A DNA stretch of 64,000 bases. It comes from Nonomuraea sediminis. GTDB lineage: Bacteria > Actinomycetota > Actinomycetes > Streptosporangiales > Streptosporangiaceae. Positions 53,040 to 61,198 of the stretch are shown here, in pieces. Both the position numbers and the translations under genes were made by a program. The notes below the pieces were generated by a model. That model ran no database searches. It worked only from the letters and a program-made list of their open reading frames with translations, and was not told the origin of the DNA. The DNA lies in the NCBI RefSeq assembly GCF_018531495.1, contig NZ_JAHDTI010000003.1, positions 1,054,001 to 1,118,000 on the forward strand, read 5' to 3'. Each line of letters opens with the position of its first letter. Position 1 is the first letter of the stretch.

Positions 53040-53400
53040 CACCCACGGGCATCACTACACACCCCCAGGCGTCACCACCGCGGGCCACCGCGGGCGTCAC
53101 CCAAACCATGCACCCACCCTCAGCAGCCCGCCACACCGTCACCCAGCTGCCCCACCAGCCAGAAACCCACCAGCACCCCAACCACCTGCGGGCATCCCGA
53201 CGCACCTGCGGGCACCACCACATCCGGGCACCACCACACACCTGCGCGCATTTCCCACGTACGAGCACACCACACACCCCCGGGGTGTTCACTACGTGCA
53301 GGCATCACCCCACACCCGCGACGTTCACCACGCGCGAGCATCACCACACACCCACGCACGTTCACCACGTGCGGGCATCACCAAGCACCTGCGGGCTACC
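53040..53400. repeat. Degenerate C-rich tandem repeats
   Basis: Repeats built around CACCTGCGGGCAtcaccacaca, with anchors near 53185, 53205, 53239, 53290, 53327, 53364 and 53385. The last units have a ~37-bp period (TTCACCACGTGCGGGCATCA). The plus strand is almost free of T. It fills most of the 485-bp spacer between the converging ligase and AAA-ATPase genes; no gene is supported here. Confidence 0.7.
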
Positions 53401-53424
53401 ACTCGCCCCACGGTCGCGGTGGTG

Positions 53425-54705
53425 TCAGCGCTTGGGCCAGTTCCAGAGGGGTTCGTCGAACGTGCCCCGGCCGGCGACCGTGGTTTCGCCGTACTCCTTG
53501 ACCAGCTCGATCGTGTTCGCCGACCGCCCCGCCAGCGCCTTCACCAGCGGCTCGGAATGCGAGACGACCACGACCTGAGTGTTCTTGGCAGCGGTGCCGA
53601 TCAGCTCACCGAGGGGTTCGAGCAGCTCGGGATGGAGACTGGTCTCAGGTTCGTTGAGCACCAGCAGCTCCGGAGGCCGAGGCGTGAGCAGCGCCGCCAC
53701 CCACAGCAGGTACCGCAACGTCCCGTCGGACAGCTCCGCGCTGCTCAACGGCCGGAGCAGCCCGTGCTGCCGCAGTTGCAGCTCCAACCGCCCGCCGGAG
53801 CTGCGCACCTCCACCCGGCTCCCGGGAAAGGCGTTGTCCACCGCGGTGTCCAGCGCCTCGCAGTCGCCGATCTCGCAGATCGTCTGCAGCGCCGCCGCCA
53901 CGTCGGCACCGTCGTGGCTGAGCACCGGCGTACGCGTCCCTACCTGCGCCGCCCGCGCCGGCGCCGCCGCATCGGTCCGCAGGTGATCGTAGAACCGCCA
54001 CGACCGGATCCGCTCCCGCATCATCATCAGCTCCGGCGCCCGCTGCGGATCGGCCACCTCACTCAACATGCTGTCGAACGGCAGTACGGCATGCGGCACC
54101 TGATACCACCCCCCGCCCGGCTCCCGGAACCGCACCACCGGCCCCCGCCGCTCAGCCAGCACCGCCGCAGGCCGCAAAACGGCCCCCGCCCACGTCACCT
54201 CAACCTTGATCTCCGGATCATGATCGAACAGCGACCCCGCCGGAACAGGCAACCCAAGATCAACCGCATACCCGAACTCAACCCGACCCATCCCAACACC
54301 GGCAGCACTCCGTGATCCCCCCTTCCGACCTCCGCCACCCACACCCGCGCGACCACCACCACCTGCGGCTCCGCCGTACCCCATCGCGGCTGAAGGGTCG
54401 TATCCCGTGAACCCGAGCCGCAAGCTCACCCGCCCGGACCGCTGTGTCCCCTGCACCGGGTGGCGCCCCTCGCGAACCGCCCGCCCGATCATCTCGGGGC
54501 CCGCCCACAGCGTGGACTCCAACCCACCTTCGCGAGCGAGCGCCGCCACAGCCCCATTCCGCGACGACTCCGCCAACAGCCGCAACGCCCTGTACAGGCT
54601 CGACTTCCCACTCCCGTTGGCCCCGGTCACGACGTTGAGCCGCTCCAGCGAAATCACAACCCGCCGCAACGACCGGTACCCCTCAACCGCAACCGTGGAA
54701 ATCAC
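53425..54705 (-). CDS. AAA-family ATPase (RecF/SMC-like, COG4637-type)
   Basis: A 426-residue ABC/SMC-like ATPase. Walker A is VVTGANGSGKSSLYRAL (~26-42), the signature region is PLSSAELSDGTLRYLLWVAALL (~317-338), and Walker B is LLVLNEPETSLHPELLEPL (~347-365), with a downstream H-loop SHSEPLV (~385). These proteins have DNA-repair or defence-related roles, but most are uncharacterised. A Gly/Ser-rich insertion (~105-135, GGAAGGGGRAGVGGGGRKGG) is unusual and looks disordered. The start is GTG 54705. No partner gene such as a TOPRIM nuclease is adjacent. The 3' end faces the repeat-filled spacer. Confidence 0.88.
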   Translation of the reverse strand: MISTVAVEGYRSLRRVVISLERLNVVTGANGSGKSSLYRALRLLAESSRNGAVAALAREGGLESTLWAGPEMIGRAVREGRHPVQGTQRSGRVSLRLGFTGYDPSAAMGYGGAAGGGGRAGVGGGGRKGGSRSAAGVGMGRVEFGYAVDLGLPVPAGSLFDHDPEIKVEVTWAGAVLRPAAVLAERRGPVVRFREPGGGWYQVPHAVLPFDSMLSEVADPQRAPELMMMRERIRSWRFYDHLRTDAAAPARAAQVGTRTPVLSHDGADVAAALQTICEIGDCEALDTAVDNAFPGSRVEVRSSGGRLELQLRQHGLLRPLSSAELSDGTLRYLLWVAALLTPRPPELLVLNEPETSLHPELLEPLGELIGTAAKNTQVVVVSHSEPLVKALAGRSANTIELVKEYGETTVAGRGTFDEPLWNWPKR

Positions 54706-54746
54706 CGCCCCAGAATAAGCACCCCACCCCTCCCCCTCATGGATCC

Positions 54747-54811
54747 CACGACCTGCATCCCAAAGGCCTCCCTCTCAAGGACCTGCTTCCCCACGGCCTG
54801 CATCCCAAAGG
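54747..54811 (+). repeat. Two-copy 45-bp repeat
   Basis: CACG(A/G)CCTGCATCCCAAAGG occurs at 54747 and 54792. It lies at the left of the 605-bp divergent spacer (54706-55310) between the AAA-ATPase and RlpA-like genes; 54812-55030 is C-rich without a supported gene. Confidence 0.6.
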
Positions 54812-55167
54812 TCCACCCCCTCAGGCCCGCCTCCCTCGCGCCCGCCTCCGCGGGTCAAGCCTTCTCCTGCATCTCGCGGACCGCACACGCCCGATCAATC
54901 CCGAATCCACCCCGTGCGCTACCACCGCCCTCCCCTCAGCGCGCTCTCAACACGCTGCCGCCCACCCACGGGCTCTGTCGCTCGGGTCCAACCGCACAGG
55001 GGCCCCGGACGAAAGGCCTCGACCTGTGAGGCGGGATCATGTGCGGCCTCCGGCTTGGCCTGCCGATGTCCGGAATATGGCCGAATGTGAAAGATCCAAA
55101 AGGTAATCTCGAAGATCTGGGCCTACATGTGACCAAAGTGAGATATGTCACTGAATGTCTCATTAAG

Positions 55168-55196
55168 TTGTCTTTGCCCATTGTTTGTCGCATATG
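55168..55196 (+). promoter_or_regulatory. Promoter of the RlpA-like gene
   Basis: TTGTCT (55168-55173) and CATATG (55191-55196) are 17 bp apart in a locally AT-rich stretch, about 115 bases upstream of the gene start. The long leader leaves room for an RNA element. Confidence 0.55.
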
Positions 55197-55199
55197 TTC

Positions 55200-55310
55200 G
55201 TCCACGTCGCGGGGGTACCCCAACCCCCCGCCTAGGGATCGGCCGACGCGGCACCCCCAGATCTCCTCTTCCGCTCGGACCCATCCCTGTCCTGTCCCCT
55301 ACCTAGGACC
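55200..55310 (+). promoter_or_regulatory. Structured leader of the RlpA-like gene (possible c-di-AMP riboswitch)
   Basis: The leader contains CGCGGGGGTACCCCAACCCCCCGC (paired arms) and TAGGGATCGGCCGA, then CTCGGACCCATCCCTGTCC and CCCCTACCTAGGACC. The order and parts of the sequence recall ydaO-type riboswitches, which in actinomycetes often precede wall-hydrolase genes. Several conserved positions do not match from memory, so this is tentative. Confidence 0.3.
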
Positions 55311-56006
55311 GTGGTTTCCTTGGGTCAGCATTCGAGCAACCCTTCCGACCAGAGCCCCCTCGCCCGCATAACGGCTCCCGGCAAGCGCCGCTGGGCAGCA
55401 GTCGCAGCCGGAGTCGCCGTCGTCGCCGCAGCCTCCACCACAGCCTGGGCGGCCGTCTCGAACGGTGACGACCCGCAGCCCACCGCCGCGATGGGCCTGG
55501 CAGCCGAGACCGGCGCCGCCACGACTCCCTCTCCGAGTTCGAGCCCCACGCTCTCCCCGTCGAGCGCCACACCGTCTGCCGGCGAGACCGGGCAGCCGAC
55601 CCCCGCGACCTCGACACCCAGCGATCCCCCCGCGACTACCGCTCCCAAGCCTCCCGTGGCGAAGCCGGTGGCCAAGAAGTCGCACAAGCCCAAGCCGTCC
55701 ACTCCCAAGTACCGTGTCCTCTCAGCCGGTACCTGCGGTGCCTCCTTCTACAACGAGGGGCAGATGACGGCCAGTGGCGAGCGCTTCAACCCGTCGGCCA
55801 TGACCGCCGCCCACAAGACCCTGCCGCTCGGCAGCAAGGTCCGCGTCATCAATCCGTCAAGCGGCAAGTCGGTCATCGTCCGCATCAACGACCGTGGTCC
55901 GTACGTCGGCGGCCGCTGCCTCGACCTCTCCGAGGCGGCCTTCGACGCCATCGGCAACACCGGCTCCGGCGTCATGACCGTCAAGTACCAGGTCCTCGCC
56001 CGCTAG
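55311..56006 (+). CDS. RlpA-family double-psi beta-barrel protein, secreted/anchored
   Basis: A 231-residue exported protein. A hydrophobic segment (RRWAAVAAGVAVVAAASTTAWA, ~26-47) after a basic stretch is a signal peptide or anchor. A long Thr/Ser/Pro-rich linker (~60-120) is followed by a Lys-rich bridge. The C-terminal double-psi beta-barrel (~132-231) has ASFYNEGQMTASGERFNPSAMTAAHKTLPLGSKVRV and VRINDRGPYVGGRCLDLSEAAF, including the catalytic-type Asp and the DRGP motif. RlpA proteins act on peptidoglycan or bind it at septa. The start is GTG 55311. The gene has a long structured leader. It may be involved in cell-wall remodelling, as for resuscitation or spore germination factors. Confidence 0.87.
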   Translation: MVSLGQHSSNPSDQSPLARITAPGKRRWAAVAAGVAVVAAASTTAWAAVSNGDDPQPTAAMGLAAETGAATTPSPSSSPTLSPSSATPSAGETGQPTPATSTPSDPPATTAPKPPVAKPVAKKSHKPKPSTPKYRVLSAGTCGASFYNEGQMTASGERFNPSAMTAAHKTLPLGSKVRVINPSSGKSVIVRINDRGPYVGGRCLDLSEAAFDAIGNTGSGVMTVKYQVLAR

Positions 56007-56099
56007 CCCTTCCCCAGCCAGAAGCGAGGGACCACTCCCCCACGCTCGGCAACATCAACTCCACAGGCATCACGCGCCGCCCCAGCTCTCTCCTGCTGC

Positions 56100-56560
56100 G
56101 GACTCCGGTGCGTGCGCCAAACCACGCCTCGGTAGCGCCTACAAGGCGTCCGACACCCCCCAACCCCAACAGCGCCCGACACACTCGCCCGCAGCACACC
56201 GCACCCCCTCGTACCCCGCACTCGGGTGGCGCCGCGCACACCCCATCCAGCGGCGACTCGTACCCTTGGCGTCCCGCCGCCGTGGCGCCTCGTACCCTTC
56301 CTTGCGTCCCACCGCCATGCGGCCCCGCATACCTCGCTCCAGTGGCGCCTCTCACACTCCACTGACGCCTGGCACTCACCCCAGCGTCCCGCCCCCGTGA
56401 CACCCCGCGCACCTCAGCCAAAGGCGCCTCGTACCCTTCCTGGCGTCCCACCCCCATGAGATCCCACACACCTCAGCCCAAAGGCGCCTCGTACTCACTC
56501 TGGCGTCCCGCCTCCGTGACACCCGTGCATCTCATCCACTGCGGCGCCCGCATGCTCTCT
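56100..56560. repeat. Degenerate ~60-bp tandem repeats
   Basis: Units contain GGCGCCTCGTACCCTTCCT and GGCGTCCCACC. The GGCGCC anchors lie near 56225, 56284, 56344, 56423 and 56483, and GCGTCCC at 56269, 56304, 56384, 56443 and 56503. It occupies the 820-bp spacer between the converging RlpA-like and DUF1707 genes; 56561-56829 shows nothing further that I can support. Confidence 0.75.
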
Positions 56561-56829
56561 CCAAATGGCGTCTGGCTACCGCAATAGCGCCCAGCTACCG
56601 TCAGCGGCGCTCGGCACCTCCCACTCCAGCGGCACCCGGCCCCCACCGATGCTCATGCCCTAAATCTGGCGGGTGCCCTCTTTCCCCTGTGACTCTCCAG
56701 CCCGAGGTCTGGTCGAGTAGATCAGAACACGGTGTCTCCCCCACCGCGCCCGCCCCCAGGCATCCCCTCCCAGACCGCGATGGGCTCGGCCAGCCGTACC
56801 GCCTTTAGCCAGAGGCAAAAGGGCAAGTC

Positions 56830-57426
56830 CTACTTCAGCAGGCGGACCGTGAGCGGGTAGCGGAACGGGTTCTCGGAGAGGGCGGAGATCCCTCCGGCGA
56901 TGGCCAGGACAATCGCACCCACCCAGATGACGGGCAGCAGCACTACACCGACGATCGTGAACGGCAGCAGAAAGGTCGCCCCGATCAGGGTGAGCTGGAA
57001 GTTGAGCGCCTCCAACGCGTGCTGACGGATGTACGGGGACGTCTTGCCGCCCGTCATCAGCATGATCAGGGGACCCACGATCGGCATCCCGACAAGCGCG
57101 AGCCCGTGAGCCGCCGCGGCGCCGAGACGTTCGTTGCTCTCCGTCTGACCGTGGGGTCGAGGCGGAGGCGGTGGCATCGTGCGCGGCCTGGGTACGTGCC
57201 GCGCGCCGTACAGCTCATTCATGATCGGCATGAGGTCACCGTGGGTGCGCGCGGTCATCGCGCGCTCCAGCCGCTCGTCGAACTCGAGCTTGTCGAATCG
57301 GCCCTCCGCATAGGCGGCCTTGATGTGCTCGACCACGTGCTCGCGGTCCTCGCTGCCGACCCGCAGGTGGGCCGGCGGCACCTGTCCGGGCCCCAGGGGT
57401 GTGGGTGCCCCAGCCATAAGAGCCAT
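56830..57426 (-). CDS. DUF1707-DUF4870 membrane protein
   Basis: A 198-residue protein. A DUF1707 (SHOCT-like) segment (~18-70; LRVGSEDREHVVEHIKAAYAEGRFDKLEFDERLERAMTARTHGDL) is followed by a Pro/Arg-rich linker and a DUF4870 domain with three membrane helices (~105-190; ALVGMPIVGPLIMLM, FQLTLIGATFLLPFTIVGVVLL, VIWVGAIVLAIAGGISAL). Such proteins are common in actinomycetes; function unknown. The start ATG 57426 has AAGGAG four bases upstream; the ORF runs further to 57486. It is divergent from the small gene at 57561. Confidence 0.88.
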   Translation of the reverse strand: MALMAGAPTPLGPGQVPPAHLRVGSEDREHVVEHIKAAYAEGRFDKLEFDERLERAMTARTHGDLMPIMNELYGARHVPRPRTMPPPPPRPHGQTESNERLGAAAAHGLALVGMPIVGPLIMLMTGGKTSPYIRQHALEALNFQLTLIGATFLLPFTIVGVVLLPVIWVGAIVLAIAGGISALSENPFRYPLTVRLLK

Positions 57427-57560
57427 GCCTCTCCTTAGATGTGACCAGTCAGCACTCATCCTTGCTCGAACGCTCGTCTCGGCCATCAGGGACGAACCCC
57501 TAGGTATCCCCGAGATCTTCCCCCGACGCGCAGGGCCGCGGCGCGATATAAAAAGGAACC

Positions 57561-57902
57561 ATGAGATGGCGAGACCGCTACGGTATCCGGCGCCTGCGTG
57601 GCTCGAAGGTCGCCAAATTCGACCGGGAGGCGACAGACGCGGACATCGAGTCGCTTATCGCCTTCGCGAAGTCCCGGCGCGGCGTCGAGTTCTATGTCGA
57701 GCCGGAGACATTCGCCACCGACACCACAGCGGTGGCGGTCGCCGATGACGGAGAGTGGACCCGTCGCCGCGTCGGATCACCCGCCGTGATCCGCAAAGTA
57801 GCCCGGGATCTCGCGCTCCCGGTCTACGACGTTCAGCTCACCGGCTACCCCCCTCGCATGCGTGAGTACAACGCCCGCCGCCGCAACGAAGAACAGGGAT
57901 AA
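57561..57902 (+). CDS. Small hypothetical protein
   Basis: A 113-residue basic protein, MRWRDRYGIRRLRGSKVAKFDREATDADIESLIAFAKSRRG..., with an alpha/beta look and an ending rich in Arg/Glu. It has no signal peptide or membrane segment and no recognised motif. AAGGA lies four bases before the ATG, and TATAAA (57546-57551) may be the -10, giving a very short leader. It seems to be an independently transcribed gene of unknown function. Its 3' end faces a tandem-repeat spacer. Confidence 0.75.
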   Translation: MRWRDRYGIRRLRGSKVAKFDREATDADIESLIAFAKSRRGVEFYVEPETFATDTTAVAVADDGEWTRRRVGSPAVIRKVARDLALPVYDVQLTGYPPRMREYNARRRNEEQG

Positions 57903-58000
57903 CGGCGAGCTGTTGCGGAAGACCTCACCCGTCAGAAGATCACGCACGAACAGGCGACCTGCCCAACAGGATCAAGGCGAAAACAAGCCTCTGATGCCCG

Positions 58001-58159
58001 GTACGGCTAGCCGCGCGTGACCCCACCATCCCCGTACGGCTAGCCGCACGTAACTCCCACCATCCCCGTACGGCGAGCCGGCACTAGCCCCACTCATCCG
58101 GTACGGCAAGCCGTAAGCGATCCCATCCACCCGGCATGGCGAACCGCAAGTGACCTGAC
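58001..58159. repeat. Five tandem 33-34-bp repeats (GTACGGCTAGCCG core)
   Basis: Units start at 58001, 58034, 58068, 58101 and 58134. The core GTACGGC(T/G/A)AGCCG contains the self-complementary CGGCTAGCCG. There are no unique spacers. The fourth unit contains TACGGCAAGCC, the complement of GGCTTGCCGTA in the dispersed repeat. It lies between converging genes. Confidence 0.85.
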
Positions 58160-59224
58160 CTAGCCCGGTGCGGCTTCGTCGAGGACGTTGACCAGAGGAA
58201 GCAGCCAGCTGGCGTTCGCACGCCCCATGGCGGTGTCGAGCTCGGCCGGAGTCGGCATGCGTCCGCGGAGAACCGTCGGCGACAGCAGATGCTGGAGCGC
58301 ATGCATGAGAAGGTTGGCCATCGAATAGCCGGGATCGATGGCAAGCGCGCGTTCGAGTGCGATCGACGCCAGCACGGCGTCACCCGACCGCCATGAGGCC
58401 ATGGCCAGCAGCGCCGCGACCGGCGGCGTGAAACGCGGCTCCAACCTGCGGGTGAGATCTCTCCACAATCCCGCGTGCTTGTCCTCCATCAGAGTCCACG
58501 CCTCGTCGCGGACCCTGATCACCGCCAGGTCCAGGCCGAGCCGGGCCGCCTCCACGTCGTCCAGCCTGCCGCCACGGAGATGCGTCGCGATCGCGGCACG
58601 AACCCTGACCACGCCCTCGGCCACGAACTGGGCGGCGAACTCGTTGGAATCCTTGGCCGCCGCCAGCCTGGACCGAACGTCGGCGACCGCGTCGGCGGTT
58701 GCCCGGCGCATGGCCATCCGCACCGGCCCGCTCGCCGACGCGATGGTGCGCTCCAGCGTCCGCCGGTCAGGAAGCGCGACCAGCCCACGCACGGTCGCCT
58801 CCGCCGCCACCTGGCTGCTCGAGATGTCGAACGGCGTGCCCTCCGGAGGGCAGCAATGCGCCAGACCGCAGATGTAGGACCAGAAGCGGCCGCCATCGGC
58901 CCTGAGGGCCTCGTCGATCTCGACCCCGCATCTCGCGGCGACCACCCGCAGCTCGTCGACGGCAGGCGTGACCTGGTCACCTCTTCCGTAGCCCACCACG
59001 ATGGCGTGCGTGATCGCCTCCCGCTCGATCAGCGCCGACAGCGGCCCCAGCGCGCCCGGCGGCAGCGGCAACCCCCACCGGGCGACGATCTTGGCCAGCC
59101 CGGACACGAGCCCGATGAGGATGAGACTGTTCTCGGGATGGAAGCCCACGAGGTACGGCACGGCCGCCAGGATGTCGGCGGGACTGGCCAGGGTCAGGCG
59201 GGGTTCGGAGGCGTTGGTCGTCAT
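58160..59224 (-). CDS. DUF4192 family protein
   Basis: A 354-residue protein of the actinobacterial DUF4192 family. The opening RLTLASPADILAAVPYLVGFHPENSLILIGL (~9-39) is its signature. A C-terminal region with AALLAMASWRSGDAVLASIALERALAIDPGYSMANLL (~270-306) resembles a TPR motif. No catalytic residues are evident. The start ATG 59224 is used; the open frame to 59401 lacks support. It is on the same strand as the EI24 and Maf genes upstream but 204 bases beyond EI24. Function unknown. Confidence 0.87.
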   Translation of the reverse strand: MTTNASEPRLTLASPADILAAVPYLVGFHPENSLILIGLVSGLAKIVARWGLPLPPGALGPLSALIEREAITHAIVVGYGRGDQVTPAVDELRVVAARCGVEIDEALRADGGRFWSYICGLAHCCPPEGTPFDISSSQVAAEATVRGLVALPDRRTLERTIASASGPVRMAMRRATADAVADVRSRLAAAKDSNEFAAQFVAEGVVRVRAAIATHLRGGRLDDVEAARLGLDLAVIRVRDEAWTLMEDKHAGLWRDLTRRLEPRFTPPVAALLAMASWRSGDAVLASIALERALAIDPGYSMANLLMHALQHLLSPTVLRGRMPTPAELDTAMGRANASWLLPLVNVLDEAAPG

Positions 59225-59428
59225 GGCCCAGGAGCGTGCCCGGCGTTGGCCAAGCGCGAGAACGTCGAATCTCGTTCTGTGGATAAAGACGCCCGATGGC
59301 CGGGCCTGTGGATAACCAAGGTTGCGCCGCCACGATTCTTCGGCATTATGGGCGGCGGCCTCGCGAACCTGGCGCCGGGAGCGGGGCCCGCAAGCGCCCA
59401 CTAGAAGTAGGCCGGCTCGCGCGTACGC

Positions 59429-60163
59429 CTAAGAAGTAGGTGCGAGCCGAGCGCGCACGAGGAGAGCGGCACCCGCCACGGCTGCCGGCATGGCGATCAC
59501 AGCCACGAACGGCACGAGGAAGAGCAGAAAGATCGGAACGCCGAACCCGAGGGCGGCGGCTTTGTTGGCGCGGAGGATCGCGAAGCGTTCCTTACGGGCG
59601 AGACCGCGACGTTCCATGGCCAGCGTGGTGAGCTCGACAGTCAGGAAGAACCCGGAAACAGCGCCACCGATCACCGGAATGACCGTCTGACCGACGACAG
59701 GAATGAAGCCGAGGAAGAACAGCGGCACCGAGAAGAGAAGCACGTACCCCAGCGTCACCAGGCTGTCCCTGATCGACCGTGGCAGGGTTCGCCACCACGG
59801 CTGCTCCTCGACGTCCGGCAACGGATCGGCAGTCGCGGACAGCTTTTCATAGAAGGGCTCGCCGATGGCGAGAGTCAGCGCGGTGAAGGTCAGTACGGCC
59901 AGCCCCAACCCACCGAGAAACAGCACGATCCCGATCAGGACGCGGAAGCCGTCGCGCCATCCCCACGCATCGGCGAAAGGAGTGAGGACCTGTGCCAGGT
60001 CGAGCGCATTGGTGCCGAGCAGGATCAACGCCCCCACATAGACCACGAATGCGATCAGGGCAGGCAGAAGGCCAAAACCCCACCACCGCCCGTGCCTGGC
60101 AACCCAGCCGACGCCTTGAGCGAAGAAGCCGACGCCGGCTACGAAGTCACGCAATGATCGCAT
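59429..60163 (-). CDS. EI24/CysZ-like membrane protein
   Basis: A 244-residue multi-span protein of the EI24 (CysZ) family. Membrane segments lie near residues 28-50 (WWGFGLLPALIAFVVYVGALILL), 74-100 (VLIGIVLFLGGLGLAVLTFTALTLAIG), 135-160 (LVTLGYVLLFSVPLFFLGFIPVVGQTVIPVIGGAVSGFFL) and 205-235 (GFGVPIFLLFLVPFVAVIAMPAAVAGAALLV). CysZ of proteobacteria imports sulfate, but actinobacterial relatives are uncharacterised. It starts 17 bases after the Maf stop, so the two are probably cotranscribed. Confidence 0.88.
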   Translation of the reverse strand: MRSLRDFVAGVGFFAQGVGWVARHGRWWGFGLLPALIAFVVYVGALILLGTNALDLAQVLTPFADAWGWRDGFRVLIGIVLFLGGLGLAVLTFTALTLAIGEPFYEKLSATADPLPDVEEQPWWRTLPRSIRDSLVTLGYVLLFSVPLFFLGFIPVVGQTVIPVIGGAVSGFFLTVELTTLAMERRGLARKERFAILRANKAAALGFGVPIFLLFLVPFVAVIAMPAAVAGAALLVRARLAPTS

Positions 60164-60180
60164 GCCCGGCAGGCTACCGG

Positions 60181-60765
60181 CTAACGCCAGAAAGAGGTCA
60201 CCGAGTAACCGAGTTCCTCAAACAGGGTCCTCAGCAGGGGCAGAGAGACGCCCAGCACGTTGCCGTGATCACCCTCGATGCCCTCGACGAACCATCCGCC
60301 GCGCCCGTCGATGCTGAAGGCGCCCGCGAGCGAGAGCGGCTCGCCGGTACCGATGTACGCCTCGAGCTCTTCGTCCGCGGGCTGGCCGAAGCGGACCACC
60401 GTGCTGGCGACCTCGGCTGCCTGGGCGCCGGTCGCCGCGTCAATGACGCAGTGGCCCGTCACCAGGCGGCCGCTCCTGCCGCGCATCAGGCGCCAGCGCT
60501 CGGTTGCGGCCTCGGGCGTGCCCGGCTTGCCGTACGGCCGGCCGTCCAGTTCCAGAATGGAGTCGCAGCCGATAACCAGTCCCTCGTCCAGCCCCTCCGC
60601 GACAGCAGCCGCCTTGGCCTTGGCCAGCACCAGGCTCAGGGCGGCGGGCGTGTGGGCGGAGTACGCGTCCTCGTCGACACCGCTGACGATCACCTTGGGA
60701 TCGAGGCCTGCGCTGCGCAGGAGGGCGAGGCGGGCGGGCGATGCAGAAGCCAGGACGATCACCAC
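60181..60765 (-). CDS. maf: Maf-family nucleotide pyrophosphatase
   Basis: A 194-residue protein that hydrolyses non-canonical or standard NTPs to NMP and pyrophosphate, limiting misincorporation. Family motifs are LASASPARLALLRSAG (~5-20), the SGVDED loop (~28-33), a catalytic acidic residue in VIGCDSILELDGRPYGKP (~64-81) and GRGGWFVEGIEGDHGNVLGVSLPLL (~153-177). The start is GTG at 60765 (a double GTG). Downstream is EI24. The 433-bp region upstream (60766-61198) shows no gene, RNA or repeat that I can support. Confidence 0.93.
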   Translation of the reverse strand: MVIVLASASPARLALLRSAGLDPKVIVSGVDEDAYSAHTPAALSLVLAKAKAAAVAEGLDEGLVIGCDSILELDGRPYGKPGTPEAATERWRLMRGRSGRLVTGHCVIDAATGAQAAEVASTVVRFGQPADEELEAYIGTGEPLSLAGAFSIDGRGGWFVEGIEGDHGNVLGVSLPLLRTLFEELGYSVTSFWR

Positions 60766-61198
60766 CCCAGCTTACCGGTCGGCCCATCGCCCCCGACTCC
60801 GCCCCAGAACGGCCCTGACCGACGTAGATCCCGTGTGGACAGGCGTTTCAGGTGCGCCGCGGTACGCGCGTCTCGGAGTGACCCGTCGACGAACCTCGTG
60901 CGGGGACGCGAGGTCGGGCCCGAACTGCCGGTGCCGGCGGAGGCGACCTGCGGCAGGCACGGAGGCCGGTTGGTGAAGGCACCTGGTCCCGACCACGGCA
61001 CGCGAAGGACCGGCTTATGACGTGAGCACGGACTCGCCTCACGCCTGCCTCCGAGCAGGGCAAGACCGGCTCGTCAGCCTGATCACCGACGTCGGCAGAG
61101 GACCGCCTCGCCGAGCGTCGCACGTGCACCAGGGCGTGGCTTGTGGTGCGCGGGCGGATAGCTGTGGCGAGGCGGTGATCGGGTGCGGGACCTCTGGG

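Noticed and set aside
58001..58159. Tandem array considered as a CRISPR
   Set aside because: Units are contiguous at 33-34 bp without unique spacers, and no cas genes are present.
60766..61198. Possible small gene or RNA upstream of maf
   Set aside because: Several short frames are open on both strands but none has a supported start, a known motif or typical codon use; no tRNA-like T-arm is seen.
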